Positions 53,088 to 61,803 of a stretch of DNA of 64,000 bases are shown piece after piece. A program made the translations under genes and the position numbers. The DNA comes from Haliea alexandrii (GTDB lineage Bacteria; Pseudomonadota; Gammaproteobacteria; Pseudomonadales; Halieaceae). The stretch is from assembly GCF_003719295.1 (NCBI RefSeq), contig NZ_RFLW01000001.1, forward strand, positions 1,320,955-1,384,954. Reading direction: 5' to 3'. Under the pieces are notes generated by a model. That model was not told where the DNA came from and made no database searches. It saw nothing but the letters and a program-made list of their open reading frames with translations. Positions within the stretch are counted from its first letter, which is position 1, and the number at the start of each line of letters is the position of its first letter.

Positions 53088-54929
53088 GTGCTCAACCGTC
53101 CTCGGGCGCCGCGTACGCTTTGGGCGCTGTGCCTGTGTTGTGTTTTGTCCCTGCCCGACCTGCACGCTGCGGAGGCGCTATCGCAGGCGACGCGGCCGAA
53201 CATCGTCTTTATTCTGGCGGATGACCTGGGTTTCACGGACATCGCGCCTTACGGCAGCGAGGTGAACACCCCCACGCTGTCTGCTCTCGCCCGGCAAGGT
53301 GTGCGATTTACCAATTACCATACGGCGGCCAATTGCGCCCCGGCCCGGGCGATGCTACTGACCGGTGTCAACAACCACCTGGCCGGCGTGCCGAATATTC
53401 CGGAAATGCTGGCACCCGAACAGCGCCGGCACCCGCATTACCAGGGGGTGCTTGGCGACAATGTGGTCACCGTTGCTACGCTGCTGGAAGGGGTTGGGTA
53501 TCACACGTATATGGCGGGCAAGTGGCACCTCGGTGCCACTCCGGAAAAACGGCCCAGCCGTCGCGGGTTCGAGCGCACCGTTGCCCTGATGGACTCGGGT
53601 GCTGACAATTGGGAGCAGCGGCCCTATCTGCCGCTGTATGATGAGGCCAACTGGTTTGCGGACGGTGAACGCTTCACCCTGCCAGATGACTTCTACTCCT
53701 CGCGCTTTCTTGTCGACAAGACCATTGAGTTTATCGGCAGCAATTTGCAGGACGGCAAACCCTTCTTCGCCTATCTCCCGTTCATGGCTGTGCACATGCC
53801 GGTACAGGCACCGCAGGCATTTACCGACCGTTACGACGGTGTGTACGCCAGCGGCTGGGATGTGCTTCGTGAGGAACGCCTGCAACGCGCGGTAGCGCTG
53901 GGGATCGTGCCGGCGGATGCCGCGCTGCGGACGATGCCGGGCAGCGGTGACTGGCAGGCGCTATCAGAGCAGCGCAAACGGTACGAGGCCAAACGCATGG
54001 CGGTTTACGCCGGCATGATTGAAGCCATGGATTTTCACCTCGGGCGACTCGTCCGCTACCTGAAGTCTCAGGGTGCCTACGAGAATACAATTTTCATTTT
54101 CACATCGGATAACGGCAGTGAGGGCAGTGGCCCCGCCGATCCCACCGCGCTGTCTTCCCGTCTGGGTGCCGCGTTCATGGGTTACCACGTGGACTATGCT
54201 CGCCTCGGCCTCAAAGGCAGTTACAACACCATCAGCCCGGGTTTTGCCAGTGCCGCTGCGAGCCCGCTGGCGTTCTATAAATTCTACACGGGTGAGGGTG
54301 GAATGCGGGTGCCGCTGATTATTGCCGGAGCGCAGCTGCAGCGCCGGAATGCAGTGCTCCCCGCGTTTGCCTGGGCGACGGACATCACCCCAACCATTCT
54401 GTCTCTCACTGGCACGTCGCAGCCGGGCGAGCGTTACGCGGGCAAGCCGGTGCAGCCGATAACGGGGCGTGATTTGACGCCGCTGCTGAGGGGTGAAAAA
54501 CAGCGTGTCTACACAGAGGACGATGCCGTCGGCTACGAACTGACCGGTCATGCCGCCCTGTTTCAGGGTGATTACAAGCTGGTGCTCAATCGGCCGCCGC
54601 TGGGGGATGGGCAGTGGCATCTGTACGATATCGTCAGCGATCCCGGAGAGGTTGTCGATCTCGCTGGCGACCGGCCCCGCCTGCTCCAGCGTATGCAGGC
54701 ACGCTACGCACAATACCAGATCGAAAACGGCGTGCTGCCGCTGCCCGCAGGGTATTCACAGATGCGGCAGCTGGTTGCCAACACGGTGCGTGCTCAGTAC
54801 ACGGATGCGGTTTTGATCTTGCTGCTGTCGCTGCTGGTATTGCTGCCGTTCCTGGTGGCCCACCGCATGCGGGTGAAGTACCGCAGGCAAAGTGCAACGT
54901 CTGACGATCAGCCCTGGTCGAAATCGTAA
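53088..54929 (+). CDS. Arylsulfatase-type sulfatase with C-terminal membrane anchor
   Basis: 613 aa, GTG start. Signal peptide ending near LPDLHAA, then RPNIVFILADDLGF (metal site), and CAPAR near residue 83, the Cys-x-Pro-x-Arg site modified to formylglycine. GKWHLG and FTSDNGSEG complete the active site. After residue 570 there is a strong hydrophobic helix (TDAVLILLLSLLVLLPFLVA) and a basic tail, not typical of soluble arylsulfatases; it would hold the enzyme on the periplasmic face of the membrane. Needs a formylglycine-generating or anSME enzyme, not present here. Confidence 0.92.
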   Translation: MLNRPRAPRTLWALCLCCVLSLPDLHAAEALSQATRPNIVFILADDLGFTDIAPYGSEVNTPTLSALARQGVRFTNYHTAANCAPARAMLLTGVNNHLAGVPNIPEMLAPEQRRHPHYQGVLGDNVVTVATLLEGVGYHTYMAGKWHLGATPEKRPSRRGFERTVALMDSGADNWEQRPYLPLYDEANWFADGERFTLPDDFYSSRFLVDKTIEFIGSNLQDGKPFFAYLPFMAVHMPVQAPQAFTDRYDGVYASGWDVLREERLQRAVALGIVPADAALRTMPGSGDWQALSEQRKRYEAKRMAVYAGMIEAMDFHLGRLVRYLKSQGAYENTIFIFTSDNGSEGSGPADPTALSSRLGAAFMGYHVDYARLGLKGSYNTISPGFASAAASPLAFYKFYTGEGGMRVPLIIAGAQLQRRNAVLPAFAWATDITPTILSLTGTSQPGERYAGKPVQPITGRDLTPLLRGEKQRVYTEDDAVGYELTGHAALFQGDYKLVLNRPPLGDGQWHLYDIVSDPGEVVDLAGDRPRLLQRMQARYAQYQIENGVLPLPAGYSQMRQLVANTVRAQYTDAVLILLLSLLVLLPFLVAHRMRVKYRRQSATSDDQPWSKS

Positions 54930-57169
54930 CGCAGGGTGACACCATAGGTTCTGGGCGGGGTAAGGAAGTAGGCGTCCGTGTCGGTGACAGGGTAGGGCGT
55001 GAGCGTCTGCACCGCGTATTCTTCGTCGCCCAGATTCTTGCCCCACACACTGACCGCCCAGCGGTCATTGCGCCAGCCGACGGTCACGTTGATGTTGCTG
55101 CGGTCCTGCCGGTCTTTGTCCTCTAGCTGCTCGGTACTGGCTGAATTGGTCCAGTGATCTCCCATCACGGTGTAGTCGCCGCGCAGGTAGGCGCTGCCGT
55201 CCGCCAGAGGCAAGGCGAACGTTGCCGCGAGGCTGCCGCTGAGTTCCGCGGCATACGGCAGCTTGAGGCCCTTGTCGGGGCCTTCTGTGAACTCATAGGT
55301 ATGCAGGTACTGTACACCCAGGCTCAGAGTGAGGTTGGAGGCCGGCAGGGCGTCCAGCTGCAGGTCGACACCCGACACCTCGGCTTCACCCTGGTTGGAC
55401 GTGACCTGCCCCAACCCCGATGCCGCCTGCTGCGAGCTTTGCAGTTGGTTGATCTCCGTCAGAAACAGGGTGGAGTTGAGGCGCAGACGCGCGTCAAGCA
55501 GCGTGCTCTTCAGTCCCAGTTCGTAGCTGATGGTGTCTTCATCATCGAATTCCCGTTCCTCCGAGGCACCGGCCACACCATTGAAACCGCCTGACTTGGT
55601 ACCTGTGGACACGCTGCCAAAGAGCAGATTGCTGGCCGTCAGGTTGTAGCTCAGGCTGGCCAGCCAGTCGACATTGTCTGCCTTGCGGCTGAAGCGCTCA
55701 TCAATTTCCGGGCGGGCGGCGGCGAGCAGTGAAAATGGCGGGAAGATTCCCTGTTGTGCCAGTAGGGCAAGCAGGGGCGCAGGCAGGTTCTCCGGGCTTT
55801 GTGCTGTCAGCGCGGAGGACTCCACTGCCACAAACAGGTCGGCGTCCTTTTGCTCTTCGCTCCAGCGCAGGCCGGCGGTGAATTGCCAGTCGTCACTCAT
55901 CTGCCAGCTGGCCCGGCTGAACAGGGCGATGGTTTCAGTGGCAAAGTGATTGTCCTGGACGGAGCTGTCCCCTGCGGCCGCAATCAGGCCCAGTTGGGGG
56001 CCGAAAATGCCTGTGCCGACGCCAACATCAGCGCCTACCAGTGCGCCCAGTTCGCCTTCAAACTCGCGGGTGTCCTGCTGGAAGTAGTACAGGCCGAGCA
56101 TGTAGTCAATGTGATCGGTACTGGCACTGAAACGCAGCTCCTGGGAGAAGCTGTTCCCGGACTGCGGCTGGTTGAGGAACGTGGTGTCCAATACCGAGCG
56201 ACTGGTTTCCTGTGAGGACTCTACGTCGTACTCGTCCCAGGCGGTAATCGATTCCATCATCCCCCACTCTGTCTCGTAGTCGACATGCAGAGAGGCGGCA
56301 GTGGATTCCTGCTTGAACGGGGTGAGCGTGTCCTGGGCGGTTCGCTGGTCAAAAGGATTATTGCCCAGCGGCGGTAATCCTCGGTCGATAATTGCCTGCT
56401 CGGCAATGGGGTCGTGCACGGAATCCGGCGCGCAGCAATTCATGTCGCGCCGCAGGTGGCTGGTTTGCAGTAGTACAGACAGTCGTGCGGTGGGCTCCCA
56501 CAGTACTTTGCCGATGAGGTTCCACTCGTCGGCGTCGTTGAGATCCGGGCCGGCAGCGTTCTGCAGGTAGCCGTCGCGCTGGTGTGCATTGCCTGCCACT
56601 CTGAAAGCAACGGTGTCGCTGATGGGAGTGGAGAGCGCGCCGGTAAGCCGGCTCATCGCGTAGTTGCCCGCGGTCAACTCCAGATGACCCTCGGGGTCGT
56701 CCAGGTTGGGTGCTTTGGTGGTAATGCTGATGGCGCCGGCGTTGGTGTTCTTGCCGTACAGCGTGCCTTGCGGTCCCTGCAGAACTTCAATGCGCTCTAC
56801 ATCCACCAGGTCGGATACTGCGAGGCCAGAGCGATTCAGATAGACGCCATCGACGAAGGTGCCCACTGAGGGTTCAAGAAATGTCGATCCCGGTGTGCCT
56901 ATGCCGCGGATGGCAATACGCGTGCTGAAGGGGCTGATATTGGCATTGATGTTGAGTGCGGGCGTCAACAGGGCGATATCAGACGCATCGCGGATGTTGG
57001 CTTGTTGGATCTCATCTTCGGTAAACGCGGTTACCGTGACGGCAATGTCTTGAAGACTTTCCGCCCGCTTGGTTGCCGTGACGATCACTTCCTCCAAGGC
57101 TCCGGCCTGGGCCAGTGCTCCGTTGCTGACGATGAGAAGTGCGGCGACTAGCGGCCGGGTTGCAGTCAT
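54908..57169 (-). CDS. TonB-dependent receptor (catabolic-type)
   Basis: 753 aa, signal peptide ending SNGALA. TonB box ALEEVIVTATKRAESLQDIA, plug (RIAIRGIGTPGSTFLEPSVGTFVDGVYLNRSG; VEVLQGPQGTLYGKNTNAGAIS), barrel ending ATLRYDFDQG-like (GVTLRYDF). This plug type is common in receptors for organic carbon sources rather than siderophores. It converges with the sulfatase gene (22-base overlap), and two operator-like sites precede it, so it may import the sulfated compound (inference). Confidence 0.9.
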   Translation of the reverse strand: MTATRPLVAALLIVSNGALAQAGALEEVIVTATKRAESLQDIAVTVTAFTEDEIQQANIRDASDIALLTPALNINANISPFSTRIAIRGIGTPGSTFLEPSVGTFVDGVYLNRSGLAVSDLVDVERIEVLQGPQGTLYGKNTNAGAISITTKAPNLDDPEGHLELTAGNYAMSRLTGALSTPISDTVAFRVAGNAHQRDGYLQNAAGPDLNDADEWNLIGKVLWEPTARLSVLLQTSHLRRDMNCCAPDSVHDPIAEQAIIDRGLPPLGNNPFDQRTAQDTLTPFKQESTAASLHVDYETEWGMMESITAWDEYDVESSQETSRSVLDTTFLNQPQSGNSFSQELRFSASTDHIDYMLGLYYFQQDTREFEGELGALVGADVGVGTGIFGPQLGLIAAAGDSSVQDNHFATETIALFSRASWQMSDDWQFTAGLRWSEEQKDADLFVAVESSALTAQSPENLPAPLLALLAQQGIFPPFSLLAAARPEIDERFSRKADNVDWLASLSYNLTASNLLFGSVSTGTKSGGFNGVAGASEEREFDDEDTISYELGLKSTLLDARLRLNSTLFLTEINQLQSSQQAASGLGQVTSNQGEAEVSGVDLQLDALPASNLTLSLGVQYLHTYEFTEGPDKGLKLPYAAELSGSLAATFALPLADGSAYLRGDYTVMGDHWTNSASTEQLEDKDRQDRSNINVTVGWRNDRWAVSVWGKNLGDEEYAVQTLTPYPVTDTDAYFLTPPRTYGVTLRYDFDQG

Positions 57170-57200
57170 TGTGGCGTTCCCCGAGTTTCTGTTTTATAGC

Positions 57201-57241
57201 GACACATATTATGCCAAATTATAACGGCACAGAATATGCCG
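57201..57241 (+). promoter_or_regulatory. Candidate TetR operators C1 and C2
   Basis: GACACATATTATGCCA (57201-57216) and GGCACAGAATATGCCG (57226-57241) match sites A and B in CA-n-n-ATATGCC and follow each other at 25 bases. They lie 32-72 bases upstream of the TonB receptor start, overlapping its likely promoter. Confidence 0.55.
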
Positions 57242-57366
57242 AAACCGCTCCCCGGGCAAGCAGGGCTGTGAAGCTGTTGGGGACAGTCGGCGCCCTGTTT
57301 GTGACACCTGGCAGTTGGTTTGACGGGAACGACCCGCGGCGACAGGAATGACGCGCGCGATTGCGC

Positions 57367-57372
57367 TATAAT
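57367..57372 (+). promoter_or_regulatory. -10 element of the EctB/ergothioneine operon promoter
   Basis: TATAAT is perfect. No good TTGACA lies 16-18 bases upstream, so an activator may help. It would start transcripts near 57379, about 37 bases before the GTG at 57416. Confidence 0.45.
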
Positions 57373-57415
57373 CGAACATCTCCCACATCCGCACCCGCAC
57401 AGGAGAAAAAAACCC

Positions 57416-58669
57416 GTGGAAGTTTTTGACGAGTACGAATCCGAGGTTAGAGGTTACATCCGCTCATTTCCCACGGTTTTTGACAAGGCTGTTGGCTCGG
57501 AATTGTTTGATGAGGACGGCCGTCGTTATATCGATTTTTTTGCCGGCGCCGGCACGCTGAATTACGGACACAACCCGGAGCGCGCTGTGGAAGCGCAAAT
57601 CCAGTATTTGCAGGATCGGCGTATTGCGCATGGCCTCGACAAGGCCACCGTGGCCAAGAAGGCCTTTCTGGAAACCTTCATTGAGAAGATTCTCGAGCCG
57701 CGGCAGATGGAGTACAAGCTCCAGTTCACGGGGCCGACCGGCACCAACTGTACCGAAGCTGCCATGAAGCTTGCCCGGCAGGCCACAGGACGCAACCTGA
57801 TCGTTGCATTCACCAACGGCTACCACGGCCACACCATGGGTGCACTGGCCGTGACCGGCAACCAGGCCTACCGCGATGAATCCTACGGTGCGCGCGGGGC
57901 AGTGAATTTCATGCCCTTCGACGGCTTCCTGGGCGACATGGACACCCTGTATATTTTTGAACGCTATCTGGATGACAAGGGCTCCGGCCTGGAAGCACCG
58001 GCGGCGGTGATTGTGGAAACGGTGCAAGGCGAAGGCGGTATCAATGTGGCTTCCAGCGCCTGGTTGCAGGGTCTGGAAAAACTGTGTCGAAAGCATGGCA
58101 TTCTGCTGATCGTCGACGACATTCAGGTTGGCAATGGCCGTACCGGCAAGTTTTTCTCGTTTGAAGAGGCGGGGATCAGGCCCGATCTTATCTGTCTGTC
58201 TAAATCCATTGGCGGTGGCAACCCCATGGCAGTGCTGCTCATCAACCCCGAGGTCGATGTCTGGTCTCCGGGTGAGCACACCGGCACATTCCGCGGCAAT
58301 TCGCTCGCCTTCGTTGCAGCAAAGGAACTCATCGACCAGTACTGGTCCGATGACCACCTCACGCAAGAGGTTTATCGCAAGTCCGAGATTGTGCTCGAGA
58401 CACTGCGCGGGCTGCGAGACGAGTTTCCCCAGCTGAACAGCAGGGTCAAGGGTCGTGGCCTGGTAGTGGGCATCGAAACGCCCATCGACGGGTTTGCGGC
58501 TGAAGTGTCCGCTGCGGCTTTCGAGCGCATGCTGATCTCCGAGACCTGCGGCGCGGATGGTCATGTCAATAAACTCTTCGTGGCGTTGACCATTGAAGAC
58601 GATATTCTTCGCGAGGGTCTGGATATTTTTGCTGATGTCTTTCGGGAGGTGGCGCGCAAACACGCCTGA
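57416..58669 (+). CDS. ectB: EctB-type diaminobutyrate aminotransferase
   Basis: 417 aa from GTG 57416 (AGGAG about 12 bases upstream). Class III PLP aminotransferase with strong EctB features: FDEYESEVRGYIRSFP start, FFAGAGTLNYGHNP, FTGPTGTNCTEAAMKLAR, ETVQGEGGINVAS, IVDDIQVGNGRTGKFFSFEE, and PLP Lys in CLSKSIGG. EctB converts aspartate semialdehyde to 2,4-diaminobutyrate, but no ectA or ectC follow. Genes downstream are PhzF-like, EgtB and EgtD. The true substrate may differ from the ectoine pathway. Confidence 0.85.
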   Translation: MEVFDEYESEVRGYIRSFPTVFDKAVGSELFDEDGRRYIDFFAGAGTLNYGHNPERAVEAQIQYLQDRRIAHGLDKATVAKKAFLETFIEKILEPRQMEYKLQFTGPTGTNCTEAAMKLARQATGRNLIVAFTNGYHGHTMGALAVTGNQAYRDESYGARGAVNFMPFDGFLGDMDTLYIFERYLDDKGSGLEAPAAVIVETVQGEGGINVASSAWLQGLEKLCRKHGILLIVDDIQVGNGRTGKFFSFEEAGIRPDLICLSKSIGGGNPMAVLLINPEVDVWSPGEHTGTFRGNSLAFVAAKELIDQYWSDDHLTQEVYRKSEIVLETLRGLRDEFPQLNSRVKGRGLVVGIETPIDGFAAEVSAAAFERMLISETCGADGHVNKLFVALTIEDDILREGLDIFADVFREVARKHA

Positions 58670-58705
58670 AGCGGCGTGAGGCGGGCTACCCGATAACGGC
58701 ACAGC

Positions 58706-59515
58706 GTGGCAGAGCACACGATTCGCGCCTTCGTTCCTGCCGCCGACGGGTTCTCTGTAGAAGCCGCCGGCGGGAATGTTTGCTTGGTGCAGGTCCTTGA
58801 CTGCGCCCCCGCCACTCCGCCTGCGAATGCTTCCAGGCACACGGTCTGCCAGTCGTGGACGGAAGAGGCTACGGAAGGCGCTGTAGTCTTTGTACGCTGC
58901 TTCACACCGCAGGGACGCCCGATTGAGTGTTGTGGCCACGGCCTGTTGGCGGTGGCGCACATCTGGCTGCAGCGCCCGCATCGCGACCTGTTGATACTTT
59001 CCATGCACCAGAGCACTGTGCACTGTTGGCACAGCAATGGCCTTACCTGGTTGAGGTTTCGGCGTGAGAACGTAGTGGCGGCCACGGTGCCCGCGTGGAC
59101 AGCAGCCGTTTTCCCCCAGCGGCCGCAGCCGGTGGCAGCAGCGATCTGCGGTGGCGAGCGCGGTTACCTGGTGCTGCAATGGCCGGATGATTATGACCTC
59201 AGGGGCCTCGCACCGCCGGGGCGAGCCCTGACGCAATGGTCACAACGCGCGGTCATCTGCACGGCAGCACAACCCGCGTCCGGTAACGCTGCCATCACGC
59301 TGCGCTATTTCGCGCCTCAATACGGTGTGCCCGAGGATGCGGCCACCGGTTCGGCCGTCAGGGTACTGGCAGATTACTGGTCTCATCGTTTCAACACCCT
59401 GAGCGCGGTGCAGTGTTCGCCCGAGGGTGGGCTGCTCATGACGATGCTTGCGCCCGACCATGTCGAGGTCGGAGGGTATTGTATTCCCACCGGCGAGGTC
59501 GCCAACGATGCCTGA
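58706..59515 (+). CDS. PhzF family isomerase/epimerase-like protein
   Basis: 269 aa, GTG start. PhzF fold motifs: GGNVCLVQVL (N-terminal GNP-type segment), EEATEGAVVFVRCFTPQG with the conserved catalytic Glu, ECCGHGLLAVAH (C-G-H-x-x-x-A) and FAPQYGVPEDAATGSAVRVLADYW. PhzF enzymes catalyse proton shifts on small amino or hydroxy acids. It overlaps egtB by 8 bases. Confidence 0.85.
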   Translation: MAEHTIRAFVPAADGFSVEAAGGNVCLVQVLDCAPATPPANASRHTVCQSWTEEATEGAVVFVRCFTPQGRPIECCGHGLLAVAHIWLQRPHRDLLILSMHQSTVHCWHSNGLTWLRFRRENVVAATVPAWTAAVFPQRPQPVAAAICGGERGYLVLQWPDDYDLRGLAPPGRALTQWSQRAVICTAAQPASGNAAITLRYFAPQYGVPEDAATGSAVRVLADYWSHRFNTLSAVQCSPEGGLLMTMLAPDHVEVGGYCIPTGEVANDA

Positions 59516-60779
59516 ACAGGGGTTGTACGAACATTTCAGGCAGGTGCGCGCGCAATCACTGGCGGCGTGCGAGCCATTGGCCATCGAAGACTATGGCTTG
59601 CAGGCCGAGGCCTTCACCAGCCCGCCAAAATGGCATCTTGCCCACACCAGCTGGTTCTTCGAAACATTTCTGCTTATCCCGTTTCTTCCCGATTATGAAA
59701 CGCCCAACGCGCAGTACGCGGTGTTATTCAATTCCTATTACAACGGGGTCGGGCAACAGTTTTCTCGACCCCAGCGCGGGTTGCTGTCGCGCCCTACCGT
59801 GAATGAAGTCAGGGCCTACCGTTCGCATGTTGACGGTGCCATGGCGCGGTTGCTCGAAGATAACGCACACCCGCAGCGTGCCGCGATTTTGCAGCGCAGC
59901 CGCCTTGGCATTGAGCATGAGCAGCAGCACCAGGAGCTGTTCTACACCGACCTCAAGTATTCATTGTTTGCCAACCCGCTCTACCCGGCGTACAGGGCAT
60001 TACCCTCGCTGCCATCAACCGCACCTTCCGATAGACAAGCGTTACGGTGGCTGGAATATGCCGGCGGTCTGGTTGAAGTTGGTGCGCGGTCGGAAGCGAC
60101 AGCGAGCAACCTGTTTGCGTTCGACAACGAGGGCCCCGCTCACCGCGTGTATCTGAACCCCTTTGCGCTCGCGAATCGGCTGGTCACCAACGAGGAATAC
60201 CAGGCATTTATCGATGACGGCGGTTATCGTCGCCCCGAGTTCTGGCTGGCAGATGGCTGGGCCGTAGTGCAGGAACAGGGTTGGCGTCGACCGCTGTACT
60301 GGCTTGACGAAGGTTCGACACCCGCGCAGTTCACCTTGTATGGCGTACAACCGCGCGCTCCGCACGTGCCGGTTACCCACTTGAGCGGCTACGAGGCGGA
60401 TGCTTACGCCAGTTGGGCGGGCGCACGCCTGCCCACCGAATTCGAGTGGGAAGCCGCCGCGGGCGCGCAGTCGCACCCCGAATCCTTATTCCTTCCATCG
60501 CGTTTGCATCCCACCGCCGCGAGTGGCACGGGCCCTCTGCTGCAATTGTTTGCCGATTGCTGGCAATGGACGGGTTCTGCCTACAGGCCTTATCCGGGCT
60601 TTAAAGCAGGTGCCGGCGCCATTGGCGAGTACAACGGCAAGTTCATGGCCAATCAGTGGGTGCTCCGGGGTGGGTCCTGTGTCAGCCAGCGGGGGCATGT
60701 GCGCACCACCTATAGAAATTTCTTTTATCCGCAGGACCGCTGGCAGTTCAGTGGATTGCGTCTGGCGAGAGATCTTTAG
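59508..60779 (+). CDS. egtB: Ergothioneine biosynthesis sulfoxide synthase EgtB
   Basis: 423 aa from ATG 59508 (upstream in-frame ATGs lie inside the PhzF gene). N-terminal DinB-like domain with iron ligands in WHLAHTSWFFE and EHEQQHQEL; C-terminal formylglycine-generating-enzyme-like domain (NRLVTNEEYQAFIDDGGY ... RLPTEFEWEAAA ... QWVLRGGSCVSQRGHVRTTYRNFF). It joins gamma-Glu-Cys or Cys to hercynine using oxygen. Partner methyltransferase EgtD is the next gene, 2 bases on. Confidence 0.93.
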   Translation: MPEQGLYEHFRQVRAQSLAACEPLAIEDYGLQAEAFTSPPKWHLAHTSWFFETFLLIPFLPDYETPNAQYAVLFNSYYNGVGQQFSRPQRGLLSRPTVNEVRAYRSHVDGAMARLLEDNAHPQRAAILQRSRLGIEHEQQHQELFYTDLKYSLFANPLYPAYRALPSLPSTAPSDRQALRWLEYAGGLVEVGARSEATASNLFAFDNEGPAHRVYLNPFALANRLVTNEEYQAFIDDGGYRRPEFWLADGWAVVQEQGWRRPLYWLDEGSTPAQFTLYGVQPRAPHVPVTHLSGYEADAYASWAGARLPTEFEWEAAAGAQSHPESLFLPSRLHPTAASGTGPLLQLFADCWQWTGSAYRPYPGFKAGAGAIGEYNGKFMANQWVLRGGSCVSQRGHVRTTYRNFFYPQDRWQFSGLRLARDL

Positions 60780-60781
60780 TC

Positions 60782-61780
60782 ATGGATGGCAAACGAGACG
60801 ATACCGACCATCTCAGCAGCGCTGCGCCGGCCAACGTGGTGTTTGAGAACCTGCACCCGGCGCAAACCGAAAGTCGTGCCGAGCTCCTTGCCGGGTTGCA
60901 GCGGGCGCAGAAGCGTGTTGACCCCAAGTATTTCTATGACGCCCACGGCTCGGCACTGTTCGAACAGATCACACAACAGCCAGAGTACTACCCGACCCGC
61001 ACCGAGAAGGGCATTCTCGATGACTATGCCGCTGAAATAGCCGCTTGCTGTGGCGCCGACTGCGTGCTGATTGAGCCGGGCAGTGGTAACAGCGAAAAAG
61101 TTCGCCTGCTGTTGGACGCCCTGCGGCCAGCGGCCTATGTGCCGGTCGATATCTCCAGCGAGTTTCTGTACGCAACGGCGGTAAAACTCGGGGGTGAATA
61201 TCCGTGGCTCAAGATCCATGCGGTGTGTGCTGATTTCGGGTCGCCGTGGCAGGAGCAGGTGCAATTGCCTGTGGGGCGCCGCGTTGTGTTCTACCCGGGT
61301 TCCACTATTGGCAACATGGAGCCCTCGCAGGCGCAGGCGTTTCTCTCCGGCCTGCGCCGTTGGCTGGGTCGCGACGGCGGTATCCTGATCGGGGTGGATC
61401 TGCACAAGTCAGAGGCCCGGCTGAACGCCGCTTACAACGATTCCCGTGGTGTCACCGCCCAGTTCAACCTGAATATCCTCAACGCGCTGAATCGGCAGGC
61501 TGACGGCAATTTCAGGCAAGATACGTTCTCACACCGGGCCTTCTATAACAGCGAGCTCAAACGCATTGAAATGCACCTGGTCAGCAACGAGGCGCAGACG
61601 GTTGCGGTGAATGGGGGCAGTGTTCACTTCAGGCAGGGCGAGACGCTGCACACCGAGAACTCCTACAAGTATAGCCTGCAGCATTTTTCAGCCTTGAGCG
61701 AGTCTGCCGGTTTCGCGTTGGAAAAGAGCTGGCTGGATGCGGATGAGCTGTTCAGTGTTCATTATCTGACGGTCGCGTAG
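60782..61780 (+). CDS. egtD: L-histidine N(alpha)-methyltransferase EgtD
   Basis: 332 aa. FYDAHGSALFEQITQQPEYYPTRTE near residue 52, LIEPGSGNSEKVRLLL (SAM-binding), YVPVDISSEFL, FYPGSTIGNMEPSQA, and C-terminal TENSYKYS are hallmarks of EgtD. It trimethylates histidine to hercynine. No egtA, egtC or egtE seen, as is usual for many proteobacteria where gamma-Glu-Cys or Cys can be used directly and lysis is by an unlinked lyase. Confidence 0.95.
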   Translation: MDGKRDDTDHLSSAAPANVVFENLHPAQTESRAELLAGLQRAQKRVDPKYFYDAHGSALFEQITQQPEYYPTRTEKGILDDYAAEIAACCGADCVLIEPGSGNSEKVRLLLDALRPAAYVPVDISSEFLYATAVKLGGEYPWLKIHAVCADFGSPWQEQVQLPVGRRVVFYPGSTIGNMEPSQAQAFLSGLRRWLGRDGGILIGVDLHKSEARLNAAYNDSRGVTAQFNLNILNALNRQADGNFRQDTFSHRAFYNSELKRIEMHLVSNEAQTVAVNGGSVHFRQGETLHTENSYKYSLQHFSALSESAGFALEKSWLDADELFSVHYLTVA

Positions 61781-61803
61781 TGCGTGGCGCTGCAGTCAAG
61801 CGT

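Noticed and set aside
57464..59236. A 590-codon antisense frame opposite EctB and PhzF
   Set aside because: Same reason: no recognisable domain and complete overlap with well-supported genes.
57416..60779. Ectoine biosynthesis cluster
   Set aside because: Only EctB is present. The next genes are PhzF-like and EgtB, with no ectA, ectC or ectD.
59508..61780. Selenoneine or ovothiol biosynthesis
   Set aside because: No SelD-like or glycosyltransferase gene (senB/senC) is adjacent. OvoA would be one fused protein; here the EgtB-like and EgtD-like proteins are separate and the methyltransferase has clear EgtD motifs.
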